A DNA stretch of 64,000 bases from NCBI GenBank assembly GCA_907163375.1, contig CAJQUW010007039.1, forward strand, positions 310,001 to 374,000, written 5' to 3'. The position numbers and the translations under genes were made by a program. Positions 45,457 to 58,070 of the stretch are shown piece by piece. Each line of letters begins with the position of its first letter. Position 1 is the first letter of the stretch. The notes beneath the pieces were generated by a model. The model was not told the origin of the DNA, ran no database searches, and worked only from the letters and a program-made list of their open reading frames with translations. Source of the stretch: Prostheceraeus crozeri. Its lineage: Eukaryota; Platyhelminthes; Polycladida; Euryleptidae.

Positions 45457-47208
45457 TGTTGGAGTCCTCGATGCAACCTCACTACACTCCTCTCCTTCCT
45501 CCTATTGGAATACTTGGTTCCTTCTTCTCCCAATCCATTTGTCGTCTCATTATCTATCTTTCTGCCTTGTCATTATATGCCGATCATTTTCGAGGGTGAT
45601 TGTCACCTTAAACCAGTACCCAAGTGCACCCGAGGCCTACCTGTCCGTTCTACATCACTTCAATGCAGTTCTCTTCAACTTCTTTTGGCAGCGGAACGTT
45701 TGACGAATCAGAAATCTCGTGTTCTATCATCGCTGTCTTTCTTATTCTTACTTTCCGCTCTTCTTTACCTTCTCAACTTTCATCTTCTGTTATTATATCT
45801 TTCCCATTTTCCACTATGATAAACACTTCATAGCCTGAAAGGTTTCTTTGCAACTCTTGTTTGACTTTTATAAAAGAAAGACTTTCCTTCTGTCTGGTGG
45901 ATTTCATCATCGAGATGTTTTGTCTCTTCTCTTATTGTCTGCTATTTCTTGATGTAGGACTCGTGTTTACTGCATTTACTTGGCTATGCGTTCGATGTAC
46001 TCTTTGTCTCTGCGGCGCAGCCTTTGTTAAGTTCCCTTCCTGACTTAGCCGGAAGTTTTTCCTTCGCGCCTCTCACCTTTTATCGAAATGAGGTTAGGGA
46101 AAACTGTGTTCTACTTGTATCTCGTTTTTCTTGTTGTGGGTAGATTGTCTGCCCAATTTGTTCATTATCGAATTATCGATGGATCATGTTGATCTATAAC
46201 CATGATACGACTTCGTTTTGCTTAGACTTGTAAATCACGACGTGTATAGACATTGTGAACGACTGGTGAATCCTCCTTGATATTTTGCCATCATGGCTAC
46301 TTTTTTTAATTTATAGTCGACGTATTGCTATCTCTTTTCTTTGTTCGACGTCTACCATTTTAATCTGTGTGCGTGTCGGTGTGTGTAGTCAGTCTTACAG
46401 TCATTGGAATCCTGTCACGTACTTTTGTGAATAGTCTCGGAAATAGAATTGAAAAGCGGAAATGAAGGGTTTTCTCTCTCGGGGTTATGGAGTCGTTGGG
46501 AATGGTAATTAGGTAGTGGTTGACATTTAGTTGATGATTTGCGAAGTCACGTTGTGACCAAGGCTTCGATCGTGGGATGTGTCTACTTCTAGGATGAATG
46601 ACATTCGGGTAGAGAAATGTTCTTCAATGGTGCGGAAGTAGAATAATATTCATCGTTGTTATTTACATCGTTAAAAGTCTTGAGATTTTATCATGATCTG
46701 GCTGTTAGCAATTTGTATAAAGGTTTAATCGACCGGCTTGCATGATAGAAGTCAACCGTCATATCAAAATTTCCTTATTTATAGAGTTCTCGATCGCATG
46801 AAATAATTTGTCTACAGTCGAATTACCAGATGGAGGTAAAGTCAATATTGTTAAACTTAGAAAAATAGCCGCTCTGTGCATGGATACCAGCTTTATATAA
46901 ATCAAAATTATAACGGTTCCACAAGTAGTAGGCATGAGGTTTCTTGGATAGAAATTTATTCAGCCTGAAAATTTATAAGAAGCATGAACCGGAATTTCCA
47001 GAACGTAATGTAATTTAGCCACAGTGTCTTGTCTTGTGTAGTTTAGATCTAGAGATGACATATTTTTTTCAGTACTGATGGTCACGGTCAGAACTTGTTC
47101 TGAGGGGCAAGAAGAGTATCAATTTTCCAATGAACATACAAATCAAAGTCTGAATTCTGACCAGTGACTAAGATTGACATAGCATTAATTGATACAGGCA
47201 TACTTCAC
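45457..47208 (+). other. Probable pbx 3' UTR and downstream DNA
   Basis: Begins with a long pyrimidine-rich segment (CTCCTCTCC, CCTTCTTCTCCC and similar to about 46100) without long conserved frames, as in many metazoan 3' UTRs. No canonical AATAAA was found before 47209; TATAAA-type variants occur (for example near 46709 and 46897). The transcript end cannot be fixed. Confidence 0.45.
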
Positions 47209-47487
47209 TATAGGGTAAATCCAATTTAATCCACAACATTTGACGAAAATGTGTCTTTGATTTGTAAAATCCATATTTCTGAACCGATTTCAATAGTTTT
47301 TTTTTAATCGAACCGTCAGGATCTCATCTATTTTGGCATGGCTTTTAAAAAGTCACAAAGCCAAGACCTTCACAAGTTGCCGTTTTTTGCTGAAAAGAGA
47401 CCAAAAAAGCATGTCCAAAGTTTCAGCATTCTCACTTCAACACGGATTTTCGATCAGCTACATTCAAATACACCCACTAATATTTAT

Positions 47488-50074
47488 CCCTCGGACGGCC
47501 AAGGTCGGTTATATTCCTAGGACGGCCAAGGGTGGCTTGAAAAGCCTCCCTCACTAATTCGACATTATATTGTTTTTATTGACTTAAATTAGTTCAAGTA
47601 TGGTAACGAAAGCTTCCTCTCTGAACTGTTAGTCATAAAATTGCATTTTCGCAGAAATTATTTCGATTCTATAGCCTAGCCATAACATTTAAACTTCTAA
47701 GATCCTTATTATCGGAAGTGAATGAGTTGTCGCGCTCGTTAATGAACTTCAAAGCAATCAGCCAAGCCTTATGTGTGTGTGTGTGCGTGGGTGCGTGAGA
47801 GAACAAACCGCTTTCGCTTGTGCGTGACAATGAATCAAGTCATATAGTGTGAATAGCTGTTCATCTCGGCTGTCGCTTCTTGTTTGATCGATCGTGTGCA
47901 AGAAAGCATGGCTCGCAGACAACCGAAACGAATAGCTGCTTTGACAGCTGAGCAATCTATTTGTACTGTTTTCGAAGATGGAGAAGACGCAGCATCTGAT
48001 GAATCGGAATTGCTTGATGTTCAGCATATAAGTGACGTCCACGCCGAAGCTGATGGTGGGGTTGAAGATCACGAATTGGACGTGGACAGTGATGATGAAA
48101 TCGTGCCATTGAGAAGACGCTTACATGAAACCGAAAGCAGCCTTATATCACAAGATACACAGCAAATGTACATTGATAAAAATGGTCAGATGTGGTATAG
48201 CGAAGGACCTGTTCAACGCAGACGTGACGCAGCTAATATCCTGCGAAACTCTGGTGGCCCTACCAGTACCTCATTGAAAGACACTAAAATGGAAACTTGT
48301 CAACTTTTCTGGACTGATGATCTTCTTCAGAAAGTTCTCACGTTCTCTCAAATGAAAGCGGATGCATTGAGTTTACCTATTCAATTCACAATGACATCTC
48401 TAAAAGCCTATATTGCTATTCTCTACTTTCGGGGAGCCAATCAAGACAATAAAATCCCAATCGATGAGCTTTGGAATGAGAAATATTCGACTTTCTATCG
48501 TACCGTCATGAGTCGTAATCTCTTCAAGCTGTGGAATCGCTGTCTTCGTTTTGACGACATCAATCTTCGGGAGGATCGAAAGAAAACTGACACATTTGCG
48601 GCGATGAGGGAAATTTGGGAAGATTGGAATTCACGATTGAGACTATTCTTCGAACCGACGTCGTGTATTTGTGTTGACGAACAATTAGTTGCATCCAAGT
48701 GTAGATCTCCACATCGAATATATAATCCTTCGAAACCCGGGAAATATGGGGAGCTCATTCGTTGGTGCTGTGACGCAAATGTTCGCTACTTTCTAAACGG
48801 CAGTCCATTGACGAAACGCCCTGAAGATCACGACGCCCTCCTCCTGCATAAAGAAGAAAACAAAGCTAAAAGGTTGGTAATGAATCTTGCAGCGCCTTTT
48901 TTCGAAAAAGGTCTGAATGTCACAGGAGACCGTTTCTTCACTTCTCTTGAGCTCGCCGAAGAACTCCTGGAGAGGAAAACTACCTATGTTGGAACTGTTG
49001 CAACCAACAAAAGGCATCTGCCGCCTGTGCTTCTTCAAACGAAAGAAAAATTCGAATCTGTCTTTGTTTTTGGCGGTACAGATAAAAAAGTGACAACAAT
49101 CGCATCAATACTCAGCAAAGAAAAAAGTATTTCTCCTATCGACAATGCATCACAGTTCCACAATTGAAAATAACATCAAGAAAAAGAGCGAAATACAGAT
49201 GTATTACAACTCGACTAAAGGAGCTGTAGACACTGTGGACGAAATGTGCAAGCATACAACCACACGGGTCCCTACGCGACGATGGACAGTGGTCCATTTT
49301 CATAATATGTTGGACGTTAGTGGCGTCAATACCTTCACATTGTTCAATTTGAATCATCCTGACTGGACCCTTCTGCCAGTGGCCAAACGGCGCAGATGTT
49401 TTCTCCACTCATTGGCACATGAACTGGCTGCTCAGCATGTGAGTGATAGACTTCAAGATCCTATTGGATTGTCATCTGCAACGATTGATATTTTGAAGAA
49501 GTTTACGAACACGGAACGAGTCCACGATGAACATGAAATTAGCAGCCAATGCTTATCTGCTGTTCAAAGATGTTTTCGTTGTAAGGAAGGTGGGAAATCT
49601 AGCAGAAATTCAAACAAGACACGTTTCTGCTGTTCCAAATGCGAGGTGCCAGTTTGTGGCAAGCATTCACAGCCTATGAGTATTGTATGTCATCAGTGTT
49701 TGTGACTCTCAACTTTATCTGTAATAGCCAATTTGGTAATAATTATACATAGGTTTATACCTCCTTTTCTATAGTACATGTACACGCTATATATGTATGC
49801 AATTGATAGTAAAAAATTCTATATTATGTATCAAATAGAGTTGAATAGTTTTGAACACTATCGTTTTTTCGTTATTTGATGTCTAAGTGAGTACCTAAAA
49901 ATTAAATTTAAATCCATTCGTTTCAAAAATATAATGCTCAAACTTTACAATTCTGATGTCAAGATACATAGGATAAAAGTCATTAACTGTCATCATTCAA
50001 AACTCTTTCGTTTATTAGTTATCTTTATTTGAATAAATAGGAGGTTCTGAGAACCACCCTTGGCCGTCCGAGGG
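47488..50074 (+). mobile_element. piggyBac element nested in another transposon
   Basis: The ends CCCTCGGACGGCCAAGG (47488) and its exact reverse complement (ending 50074) are flanked by TTAT on both sides (47484-47487 and 50075-50078). piggyBac elements normally duplicate TTAA and have ends starting CCC. TTAT on both sides suggests a variant target rather than decay. A second GGACGGCCAAGGG lies about 30 bp inside the left end, probably an internal transposase-binding repeat. The element contains the transposase at 47908-49705. Confidence 0.75.
47908..49705 (+). pseudogene. piggyBac transposase, one frame break
   Basis: ATG at 47908 (MARRQPKRIAALT). An acidic N-terminal region leads into the transposase domain with WTDDLLQKVLTFSQMKADAL. 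The catalytic aspartates are visible: CICVDEQL (about residue 257), NVTGDRFFTS (about 341), and STKGAVDTVDEM in the second part. The C-terminus is a cysteine-rich domain (CFRCKEGG, FCCSKCEVPVCGKH, CHQC), typical of piggyBac. The reading frame changes by one base in the A-rich tract near 49117-49126. Either side of it the protein reads well, with LLSTMHHSS then YYNSTKGAVD following. All three Asp are kept, so decay is slight, or the break is a sequencing error. Not a host gene on this evidence. Confidence 0.85.
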
Positions 50075-50186
50075 TTATATCATCTGAAAGTAGAAGATCA
50101 GCTCTTTAAGACAGTCTCATTTTAAATATTGTAATTAATATTAATCATTGAATTTTCACTGGGTTTCCATTGTCCAATGAAAAAAA

Positions 50187-51028
50187 TGTCCTCTGACCGA
50201 GACGTTTTCTGTCCCCTTGACCGAGGTACTCGAACAATATTGATTTTTCCATCAAACGTTTTGCACCAAACGAATCCTCTAGTGTGGTAGTTTATAAATC
50301 CGTAAAGAAAATTCATGGTGACGCTACAAGTGAGCAATATTGATTTATATTTTTATCCGTTTCTTCGACCAGAGAATTTGAATATTCTCAAAAATTTCAT
50401 AAGGATGCTGAAACCAGAAATTTTTTCAGGAATCGATGAAATTTCGTGGCATAGAAGGGATCCATGCTCTTAACATCTATGCAAAAGAATTTTTTCATTT
50501 ATATTAATTAACTCTCTCAAAATCTCCAAAAACCACGAGAATGTCCTCTGACCGAGACCCTAAAAAATCTCGGTCAGAGGACAACGTTAAAATTGAACAT
50601 CTCGGTCAGAATACAAGGGTCTCGCGGTCAAAGGACATTATAATGCATGCAATTACATTTAGATCACTTCGTCTTACGCATTCAAGTATTCGCACTAAGT
50701 TCCCAGTCTCATGAACCCAAATAGAACCCAGTCATAAGAACCCAAATGCTGAAGCCGAAGAGTTTCCTCTTCGACATCAATTTGTCCTCTGACCGAGACC
50801 TTAAAAATCTCGGTCAGAGGACAACGTTGAAATTGAAGATCTCGGTCAGAGGCAAGGCGGGTCACGGTCAAAGGACATTATATGCAATACATTACATTTT
50901 GGTCACTTCGCTTTACGCATGCAAGCATTCATCCTAAGTTCCCAGCCTCATCAGCAACCCTAATGCAGAAGCCGAAGAGTTTCCTGTTCGACATCTATCT
51001 GACCGATGTCATTGTCCTCTGACCGAGA
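50187..51028. repeat. Cluster of CTCTGACCGAGA palindromes and a 240 bp tandem duplication
   Basis: The word GTCCTCTGACCGAGA or its inverse occurs at about nine places (for example 50187, 50542, 50567 inverse, 50600 inverse, 50783, 50808 inverse, 50840 inverse, 51013), with further partial forms (CGCGGTCAAAGGACA). At 50542-50583 and 50783-50822 the word and its inverse form hairpins with stems of about 15 bp. Two adjacent units (about 50541-50780 and 50783-51012) are tandem copies of each other. Subterminal arrays like this usually bind the element's transposase. Confidence 0.8.
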
Positions 51029-51212
51029 GAAGAAAATAGAATTTTAAAAGTGCTAGATTTCTATGGAAAGTTTTTATTTGGTGTGTTCGCCGCTACGATT
51101 TTCGTGTTCAGCGTAAAAAAGTAAGTATATATGCAAATTTTCACGGAAATCTGAGACCCAAAGTTGAAAAGACAGAAATGTTGTGGAATAAATTGGATTT
51201 ACCCTATATTAA

Positions 51213-53978
51213 TCTCTATTAGAAAATCAATAAGCTCATAATCAACTTTATTTTGGTATGTAGTGAAATCCGCGAATGACTAATTGCGTGACCGCATGAA
51301 TTCATTTTAGTGAAAATTTCCATCCCCGTTAGCATAGGTTACGCCTAAAATTTTCATTCGGTTAGAGTCAGAAATCCAGCATGCACATTTTCCACGGCAG
51401 AACTGTGCAATCAAAATAGTCCCCTAGCTACTAGATTCCGCATATTTTCTTCCGAATTTCGGTCGTTAAAATTTCAACAAAGAATGTTTGGCATGCTAGT
51501 TGAGAGGCTATACAATTTTGCACTTTATTACATTTCATGACCTTATTATACATGCATGTTTAGTAGGGCCTATATTGAGGCAAACTGCAAGTGAGAAATT
51601 GAAATATAATTATAAGAATTATATTTTACTAATCTTTACCGTCAACTGTTTTGACAGTGGCGTCATTATCTAATTGTGATGTCGTCAACTGAAAATACTA
51701 ATTTGAGGACATCTATGAAGCTTGCCTTTCCTCTACTCCAACGGTGTAGGCCTACAATTCACACCTAGTGCTAGTGTATCCGGCGATAGCAATTTATGTT
51801 GTCAACTTATGAACTACACAACGCGCAGATTGATCAAAACACTAATGGAAGCAGTGGGTCGAAACAAGTTTTAAACTATGTAACTCATTAATATGCGTGT
51901 TTCTGAAGTATGATCAAACATTCTGGCAAATTGTGGAGTCCCATGATTTATTCTCTTTTGTGTTGACTGCATCATAATTCGGTTACCCGATAAGTCCTAA
52001 GATAATACTTATATATGTCAATCATTCACTGAGGTTTATGACATGGACTTGATGATAAATATTGTCAGCAAACTGTTTGTCAACAATTTGTGAGTGACGT
52101 CGGTTCAAGTTTAGCGGATATCCTGTAACAAAGGTGATAGACATATTGGTGTGGCTGACTTCCGTAGATTGTTCTTGCCTCAAAAATCCGCTAAACGCTC
52201 ATACGCAACTCTACATCGGACACGGACGGATGAAACTAGCATCTTGATATCGCAAAATATCAATTTTGGATATTCTCGTATGTACACAACCGAAGTGATG
52301 CTTTGCATTTTATGCAAGATGCTTGCATGTGCTGAAAATGCCAGGCAAGACGCAGACGACTGCATGTCTTACAAACATTACTTTTACGACAAAAGAAGCC
52401 CAAAATTGCGACACCTTTATGCGGCTATCTACTACTTTCAATGGCATAAACTCAAAGACAATAAGAAATTTAGTCTTAATTAAAATCAAGGCTTTGCTGT
52501 AAAATTCGAGAAATTCATGCCAGCGAATTGATGTCATAATGAGGCTCAATCGTTTTGCAATTTCACTGAAATGCAATTTGATCATGCGCAATTTTGAAGC
52601 ATAAAGCCCGGCGTTACTGATACATGAGTGCTACACATAAATACGAGTAGACAATTAGTGCATAGACTTCTCATCAGGCAGAGGTAACCATTATGAGTTT
52701 TCAACTATAAGCCACTTATCAAAATTAGAAAACAAATAGTTGTGCAATCAGATGGCGTACGTCACTATACAATAATTCACTGTGAAAGAAAGATAAGACG
52801 CTACTTTAGATGTACGTTCTCACTGAAACATCAATTGATTGACAGATGATTTCAAGTTGCAATCAAACATGAATATCGATACTACCAAAGTGACTTTATA
52901 AATATCATAATCATATTCAATAGGAGTACGAGTGATTACATTTACGAAAAACCCTTGAATTAATTTAATGACTCTCGCCCCTCGAGTGAACTGTCCATAA
53001 AATAGCTCGTCCTTAATTTAGTTACACAATTATCTCACACTTTTACAACATTGATTTTTTGGTTCTGATTTCTTCCACTTCAAATACTGTAGTTTCAAAA
53101 ATGTTCAATTCCCATTAAAAGAGAGAGCTTTATCGATATAACTGATGAATGTTAAAATAAAAATAGTGTCGGAGCTAAAATATATAAATCATAAAATCAT
53201 GCCGCTGAAAATTGAATTGAAAATTTGAAATTTCAGCCAAGAAACACAATAAGATCTCCATTTTTTTCCATTAAGACGTACGTTCGTTATAATGCGGTCC
53301 ATATGAAATCTCCTCAAATAATCAACCTAATTTCCGCCTAAGACACGCAGCTGTTCGTAAATAATGTTTATTCCCCGATCTCTAATAAGCATCATGCTAC
53401 GGTGTAATCGAGATACCAAATCATTATAGTAAGGCCTACAAAAACAAAGGAATAATTTGCAAAAATTTAGCTTCTTAAAAATTGATCAAAACATTCTTTT
53501 GAACTGAATCTTTTGATATAAAATTTTTCACTGTATATTATACTGACGTTTTTTTTAGTCGACACATACCTATTTGCAATATGACTGGAGTGGAGTGCTT
53601 TCTGTTTACCATTTAGGCGAAATGTGTCTGTGGACAGGAATACATAGGGAAATACTAAAACAAAATCAGAACTAGCTTTATTGTTGAACGCTGTGAAAAT
53701 TGTCAAAAGAACGATGATATTTGCGCGATGCATTCTTTTTGGTAGAGGTGGGCGCGCTCCTGCTAAATTCTTGCGCTTCGTGCTCCGGCTTCTGACGCAA
53801 GTGCGCTCCGCGCTACGATTTCGGAGAATTAAGGGTTGCGATCTAGACTCTACTGACAAATGAAATTGTAAAATGACTTAAGTGAACTATACACTCTTTT
53901 AAGTACGTGAATCTACATGTAAATGAAGAGGTTATTGAAAACAAAAAGATTCGTTCTAAGATAGCCTACCGTCAATTA
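51213..53978. other. Intergenic, no features recognised
   Basis: A plain TGATTGACAG (the Pbx-Meis composite site) occurs at 52836-52845, which on its own is weak evidence. A GC-richer run near 53740-53830 repeats words like GCGCTCC and CTTCGTGCTCCGG. No coding exon recognised. Confidence 0.4.
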
Positions 53979-56069
53979 GGGCATGTGCCACTTTTTTGCG
54001 TTTTTTTGAGATTGCGCTCAAGGAAATATTTTTTAGAACTCCAAACCTACATGGCACTATAAACTTCAGGGTTCTAGAAATACCACACACATTTTTTAAT
54101 TTTTTTGTAGCTATATATACCTTTGACAGGTCGACCCGCCAAAAACGACACAAGTTGCCCCATCCAATGGGCAACTTGTGCCATACTCATCAAATTCGGT
54201 CATTTACAGATATTACTTGAAATCACAAAACCAAATGTTTCTACTTTATGTTGGAGTATTTAAACAATCGTGTATAAAAATTCAGAATCTGTAAAAATAA
54301 GCAAATATCATAAAAGGGTAATTTTTTTCCTTAGAATTGATCAAACATCGATAGCATATCACTCATTGTTTGATGTCAAGATAGCATAAAAAGTAGAAAA
54401 TTAAAGTCTTTTTGTGTACTTGTAATGAACATCCGAGGAATTAGTTTAACATTGTTTAGCCTAATCGAAGTTGGTAGATAGCAAGAACTGGAGTAGGCAT
54501 ACACATTCCGGTGCGGAGCATGCACTGCACAAGATCGCAATATTCATTGCAATACAATTCCCATTCGTCACAGTTCACTTTGAAACGAAGCACGCCTCTT
54601 CTAAGAACGACAGGCGGGCTTACTTTACCGACAATATGCTCGTAATTAATGTCGGAAATATTGTCTCTCTGGAAAATGAATAGATCGTTTTCGTCCCGTT
54701 ATTGTTTCACAGACTTTACTGTAAAATCGGCATTTCCATGAATGGTTAGCACTTGTCTTAATAGATGTCGCATATACTGTTTGATCGAAGCAAACTGGAT
54801 TTGACGAGAACCCAGTCATAAAGTTTCAATACCAATTTGTTCGACTCCTTCCATCGGGTGATACTGATGATCGAGTGACATTGCATGTGAATTCTGAAGC
54901 ACCTCGCTGTCCCCCCAACAGACTCAAGCGGTGAATCGGCATCTAAACTTGAGATGTCAAAGTTCGACGTGTCTGTTCTCCTTCACTTTGGTGATGAAGT
55001 GTAGTTTTCCATTTCATCACAGTTACACATTGGCCAGGTTCGACATTCGTCCGTTTATTTGCCGGGGGCTTTGGTGGTTTTTCTGGTTTACGAGTATAAC
55101 GCATCAGACGAAGAAACTCAACTAAGCTTCGCTCATGTCTTCACAATTTGCCTGAACGTTTTCAGGTATTGTTCCAGTATTCTATCACAATTCCAAGGAA
55201 CGATCCCGGCCTTTTCGAATCCCGATATCATATTCTGCGATCCGTTACCTTCAAATAGCTTATCCATTGTGTCTAAATTGATGAGCTTGCATGGGAAGGG
55301 CATCCTTTGAAATTGATGGCAATTTGCGTCCATGGCTATATGTTTCCACTCAGTCAACGGTTGTCTCCAACACACTCTTCGAAGGTGCGAAAAGGGCAAT
55401 GTCAGCGGTTTTGAATTTCTTGTCAATTCTTACCGTTTCGCACAGGATCGCACGAAGCGAATGCAATATCTCAAACTGCAACCTTCCTACATGTTTACAT
55501 AATTTGAACAAAATAAAAAAGAGTATTATAGGACTCATAGTTACGGTCAATTAATTATAATCTATTTTACTGATCAATAGCCATAATTAATATATTTGAC
55601 CAGCTCATACTTCATGAAAATCCTTTCTGTGCAATAGGAATCTATTATTATTACTTAGGGATAACCTGCATATGTACGCCATCGACCTCCGGAGGTGCCA
55701 CGAAAATAGGTAGATTAATTTCACTAAAATTGGTCTCACTACTTCAAAAAATATTTGTTCATTCTTTTTCGTATCTCATACCATGCGCCACATAATTGGA
55801 TATATGGGTGCCAACTAAATTGAAATAGTGCATCAATACTCACCACATGAAAGTTTTTGCATTTTGAAAAAGTGCAAAAAGTAACTTTTTTCAAAAAGTC
55901 TCAGACAATCTGAATTTTGTAGGAAGTCTCAGGACAGATGTAACTTTTTGCTAAATTGATTCAATTTTACAGGAAAAATGATTGCAAGACCGATAATATT
56001 TACAGATGGATGTGAAGGTCCAAAGACGACTGTGGCATAATAAGTTACCCCCGCTGGCACAAGTTACCC
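53979..56069 (-). mobile_element. Pogo-like DNA element with TA target
   Basis: The left end TAGGGCATGTGCCA and the right end (reverse complement TAGGGTAACTTGTGCCA) are inverted repeats with TA at both outer edges; symmetry continues outward as CCGTCAA/TTGACGG. Inside the left part is a palindrome around 54151-54181 made of two inverted GGCAACTTGTG words. The only coding trace is the C-terminus of a pogo-type transposase on the minus strand (55133-55426 and traces to about 54900). About 2.1 kb. Confidence 0.6.
55133..55426 (-). pseudogene. C-terminal fragment of a pogo/Tigger-type transposase
   Basis: The frame reads LRRVCWRQPLTEWKHIAMD, FPCKLINLDTMDKLFEG and NMISGFEKAGIVPWNCDRIL, matching the layout after the DDE domain in pogo-type transposases ('K-x-x-W-R-x-x-L-x-x-W-K', 'F-P-x-L-L', 'N-x-x-x-G-F-R-x-x-G-I-x-P'). 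In the same strand further on (about 55100-55020) KPEKPPKPPANKRTN looks like its basic tail in another frame. The DDE catalytic domain was not found upstream. A truncated relic. Confidence 0.6.
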
Positions 56070-56097
56070 TAGTTGACGGCATCGAATATCTTGAGTA

Positions 56098-57450
56098 GGG
56101 GAGGGTGGGGCACATTGAATATGTCTTTGAACTTCTCTCAACAGTTTGAATACTAAACCAAATGAACCAAAATCAGACTCGGATGAAAAGTTAAGGGCAT
56201 GCTAAGTAATGTATGCAATGGCGCCACGCGTAATTCTCGCGTAATTACGGAACACCCCAAACATCCGTGGTTAAAGACATTCTATTCTTCTACGCGCGTA
56301 CACACGCGCTGCACTAAGAGTCAGAAATCACTTGATCTGATACTGTTAAAACATGGGGATGTTTATGAATACGCGCGAGCGAGCGTTTATAGTTTGCGCG
56401 TCGTCTATACGGTTGTCTGCGTTGCCGCTTGAACCACGGATGAACCACTAAGCATGTACTGTCTTCCCTGAGCATGAAATTGAGGTCCTATCACATTGTT
56501 TAGCCTCTGATACATGCAGACACATGAGACGCAAAGTCTTTATAACAGGACTGCCGACAGATGTTGCAACAATGTCACGCACTGCCACGGATGTTTAGGA
56601 TCATAATTACGCGTAGTTTGCGCGTGAATTACGCGTAATTGAGCGTGGTATGTCACCTTCAGGCATTGCGCATTACACATAGACAATGTAGCTAAGACAC
56701 AAGTAGATGTAAGAAAAAAGCTGAGAAATCACCAAAAACACCAAAACAAGAAGCATTTGCAATTCAATTTGTTTGGCCAGCAAAGGAGGCCCCAGTGTTC
56801 TAAGCCGCATCATTTTGATTGAGATCACTGACTTGTATCACTTTATCAATCAGCTTTTATCAATGTTAATCCTTCGCCATATGTTGCCCTAAGCTTTGTT
56901 TTCGAAAAGAGCTACAGCGCACAAAAACGAATGCCATAACTGCTCTAATATTTCTAAAGTCAATTTTGTAGCGTTAAACCAAGTTGTAGCATAATCACAT
57001 GTCAAAACATGAATCACTTCGTTCACTCAATAAAAGAAAAAATGAGTATCAAACCACGAACCATGTTCAAATTGCCCCATCCTGTATAGGAGGTTTATGT
57101 GCGCAATTAAAAACATCGTTGATAAAACGTGCTCGTGTGCAAAAAGGATAGGCTACACTCAAATAATTTTTAACTAATAAATTCATTGAAAATTGATAAA
57201 GAATACTTGAGAAAAATGGTGCGTAAATGAAAGTATACGCAAGTCGTTCGTTGCATTAAAACAGTTCTGATTTTCTGAAAATTGACTTTTTCAATGAAAT
57301 TTTGGGAAATCCTGTGAAAATAATCATGGAGAGCATGAACAATTGAAATTATCAGAGGAATCATGTAGCTATATTTTTCTTGCAACAATGTCAAAGCATA
57401 TAGTTTCATTCGGAGAAAAGGCAAGGGATTCAATGTGCCCCATCCTCCCC
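56098..57450. mobile_element. MITE-like element with GGGGAGG ends
   Basis: Left GGGGAGGGTGGGGCACATTG and the reverse complement of the right end GGGGAGGATGGGGCACATTG are inverted repeats at 1.35 kb spacing. A third similar end (GCCCCATCCTGTAT) lies at about 57075. No transposase. No sure target duplication. It contains the ACGCGTAATT cluster below. Confidence 0.6.
56217..56655. repeat. Inverted ACGCGTAATT-rich repeat, probably nested
   Basis: The left block CCACGCGTAATTCTCGCG and the right block (reverse complement CCACGCTCAATTACGCG) face each other about 440 bp apart, with extra copies of ACGCGTAATT beside each. Between them CGCG words are unusually dense for this AT-rich DNA. Likely a small DNA element inserted in the 56098-57450 element. 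Confidence 0.5.
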
Positions 57451-58070
57451 AACTACTATTATCATGGTCTTTTCCAATTTCTCCAAAACACTAGAAAATG
57501 CACACATGCTGCGATATATCTAACGAATTCATTTAATAAAATCAAAACTGCTTTCACATTGATGAGTTTATATGTTGCATGTTCTACCTATTGTATAAAA
57601 TATTTATGGCCAACCCAGCATCTGACATTCCTTGGCTTGAAACCAATCATTTCACATGCAGTACCCGATGATAAACAGTCACCGCGACCGTCTGAAGAAC
57701 TTCTCTCACACCAAACAAACTCACTAAATTTCAATCATTCTCAAATTTGCCTTCCACTTTACCCTCCCCTTAATCCCAACAACTGACATCTTTGGGCATG
57801 AAATCATGATTGGAAATGCAATACATCTCTTGAGAAGGGCGGTTGGCGAAATATAGAGAAAATCTCCATTAAGTTATTTGCAACAGCTTTGGGCCTATTG
57901 TTGTTGAAAAGTTTATAATCACTAATCGGTTGTGGATGTCCAACCTATTGTTTCTCTTGTCCCTTTGTTGATGTCGATAAGGTTTTCACCGAAGTGCTTA
58001 ACAAGAGTGAGAATGAAGTGGTTTGCAAATATTGAGTAGCCTGTTTCAGTTTGTTGTCATATTGAGTAAA
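57451..58070. other. Intergenic, no features recognised
   Basis: The frame at 57343-57786 crosses the end of the preceding element and has no protein-like pattern. Confidence 0.45.

Larger units (their letters stand above)
47209..51208. mobile_element. Outer DNA transposon interrupted by a piggyBac copy
   Basis: The left end TATAGGGTAAATCCAATTTA (47209 on) is mirrored at the right end (to 51208). The inverted repeat runs about 34 bp, including CCACAACATTT, with few changes. The flanks allow a TA duplication; a TTAA touches the right end only. After removal of the inner element (47488-50074) about 1.4 kb remains, with no transposase frame of its own but with a cluster of subterminal palindromes on the right (50187-51028). 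I infer a non-autonomous element of unknown superfamily that served as the target. Confidence 0.7.

Noticed and set aside
52836-52845. TGATTGACAG as a pbx autoregulatory site
   Set aside because: TGATTGAC-type words occur many times in this AT-rich window (for example 21959, 23088, 28236), so a single 10-mer has little weight without conservation or binding data.
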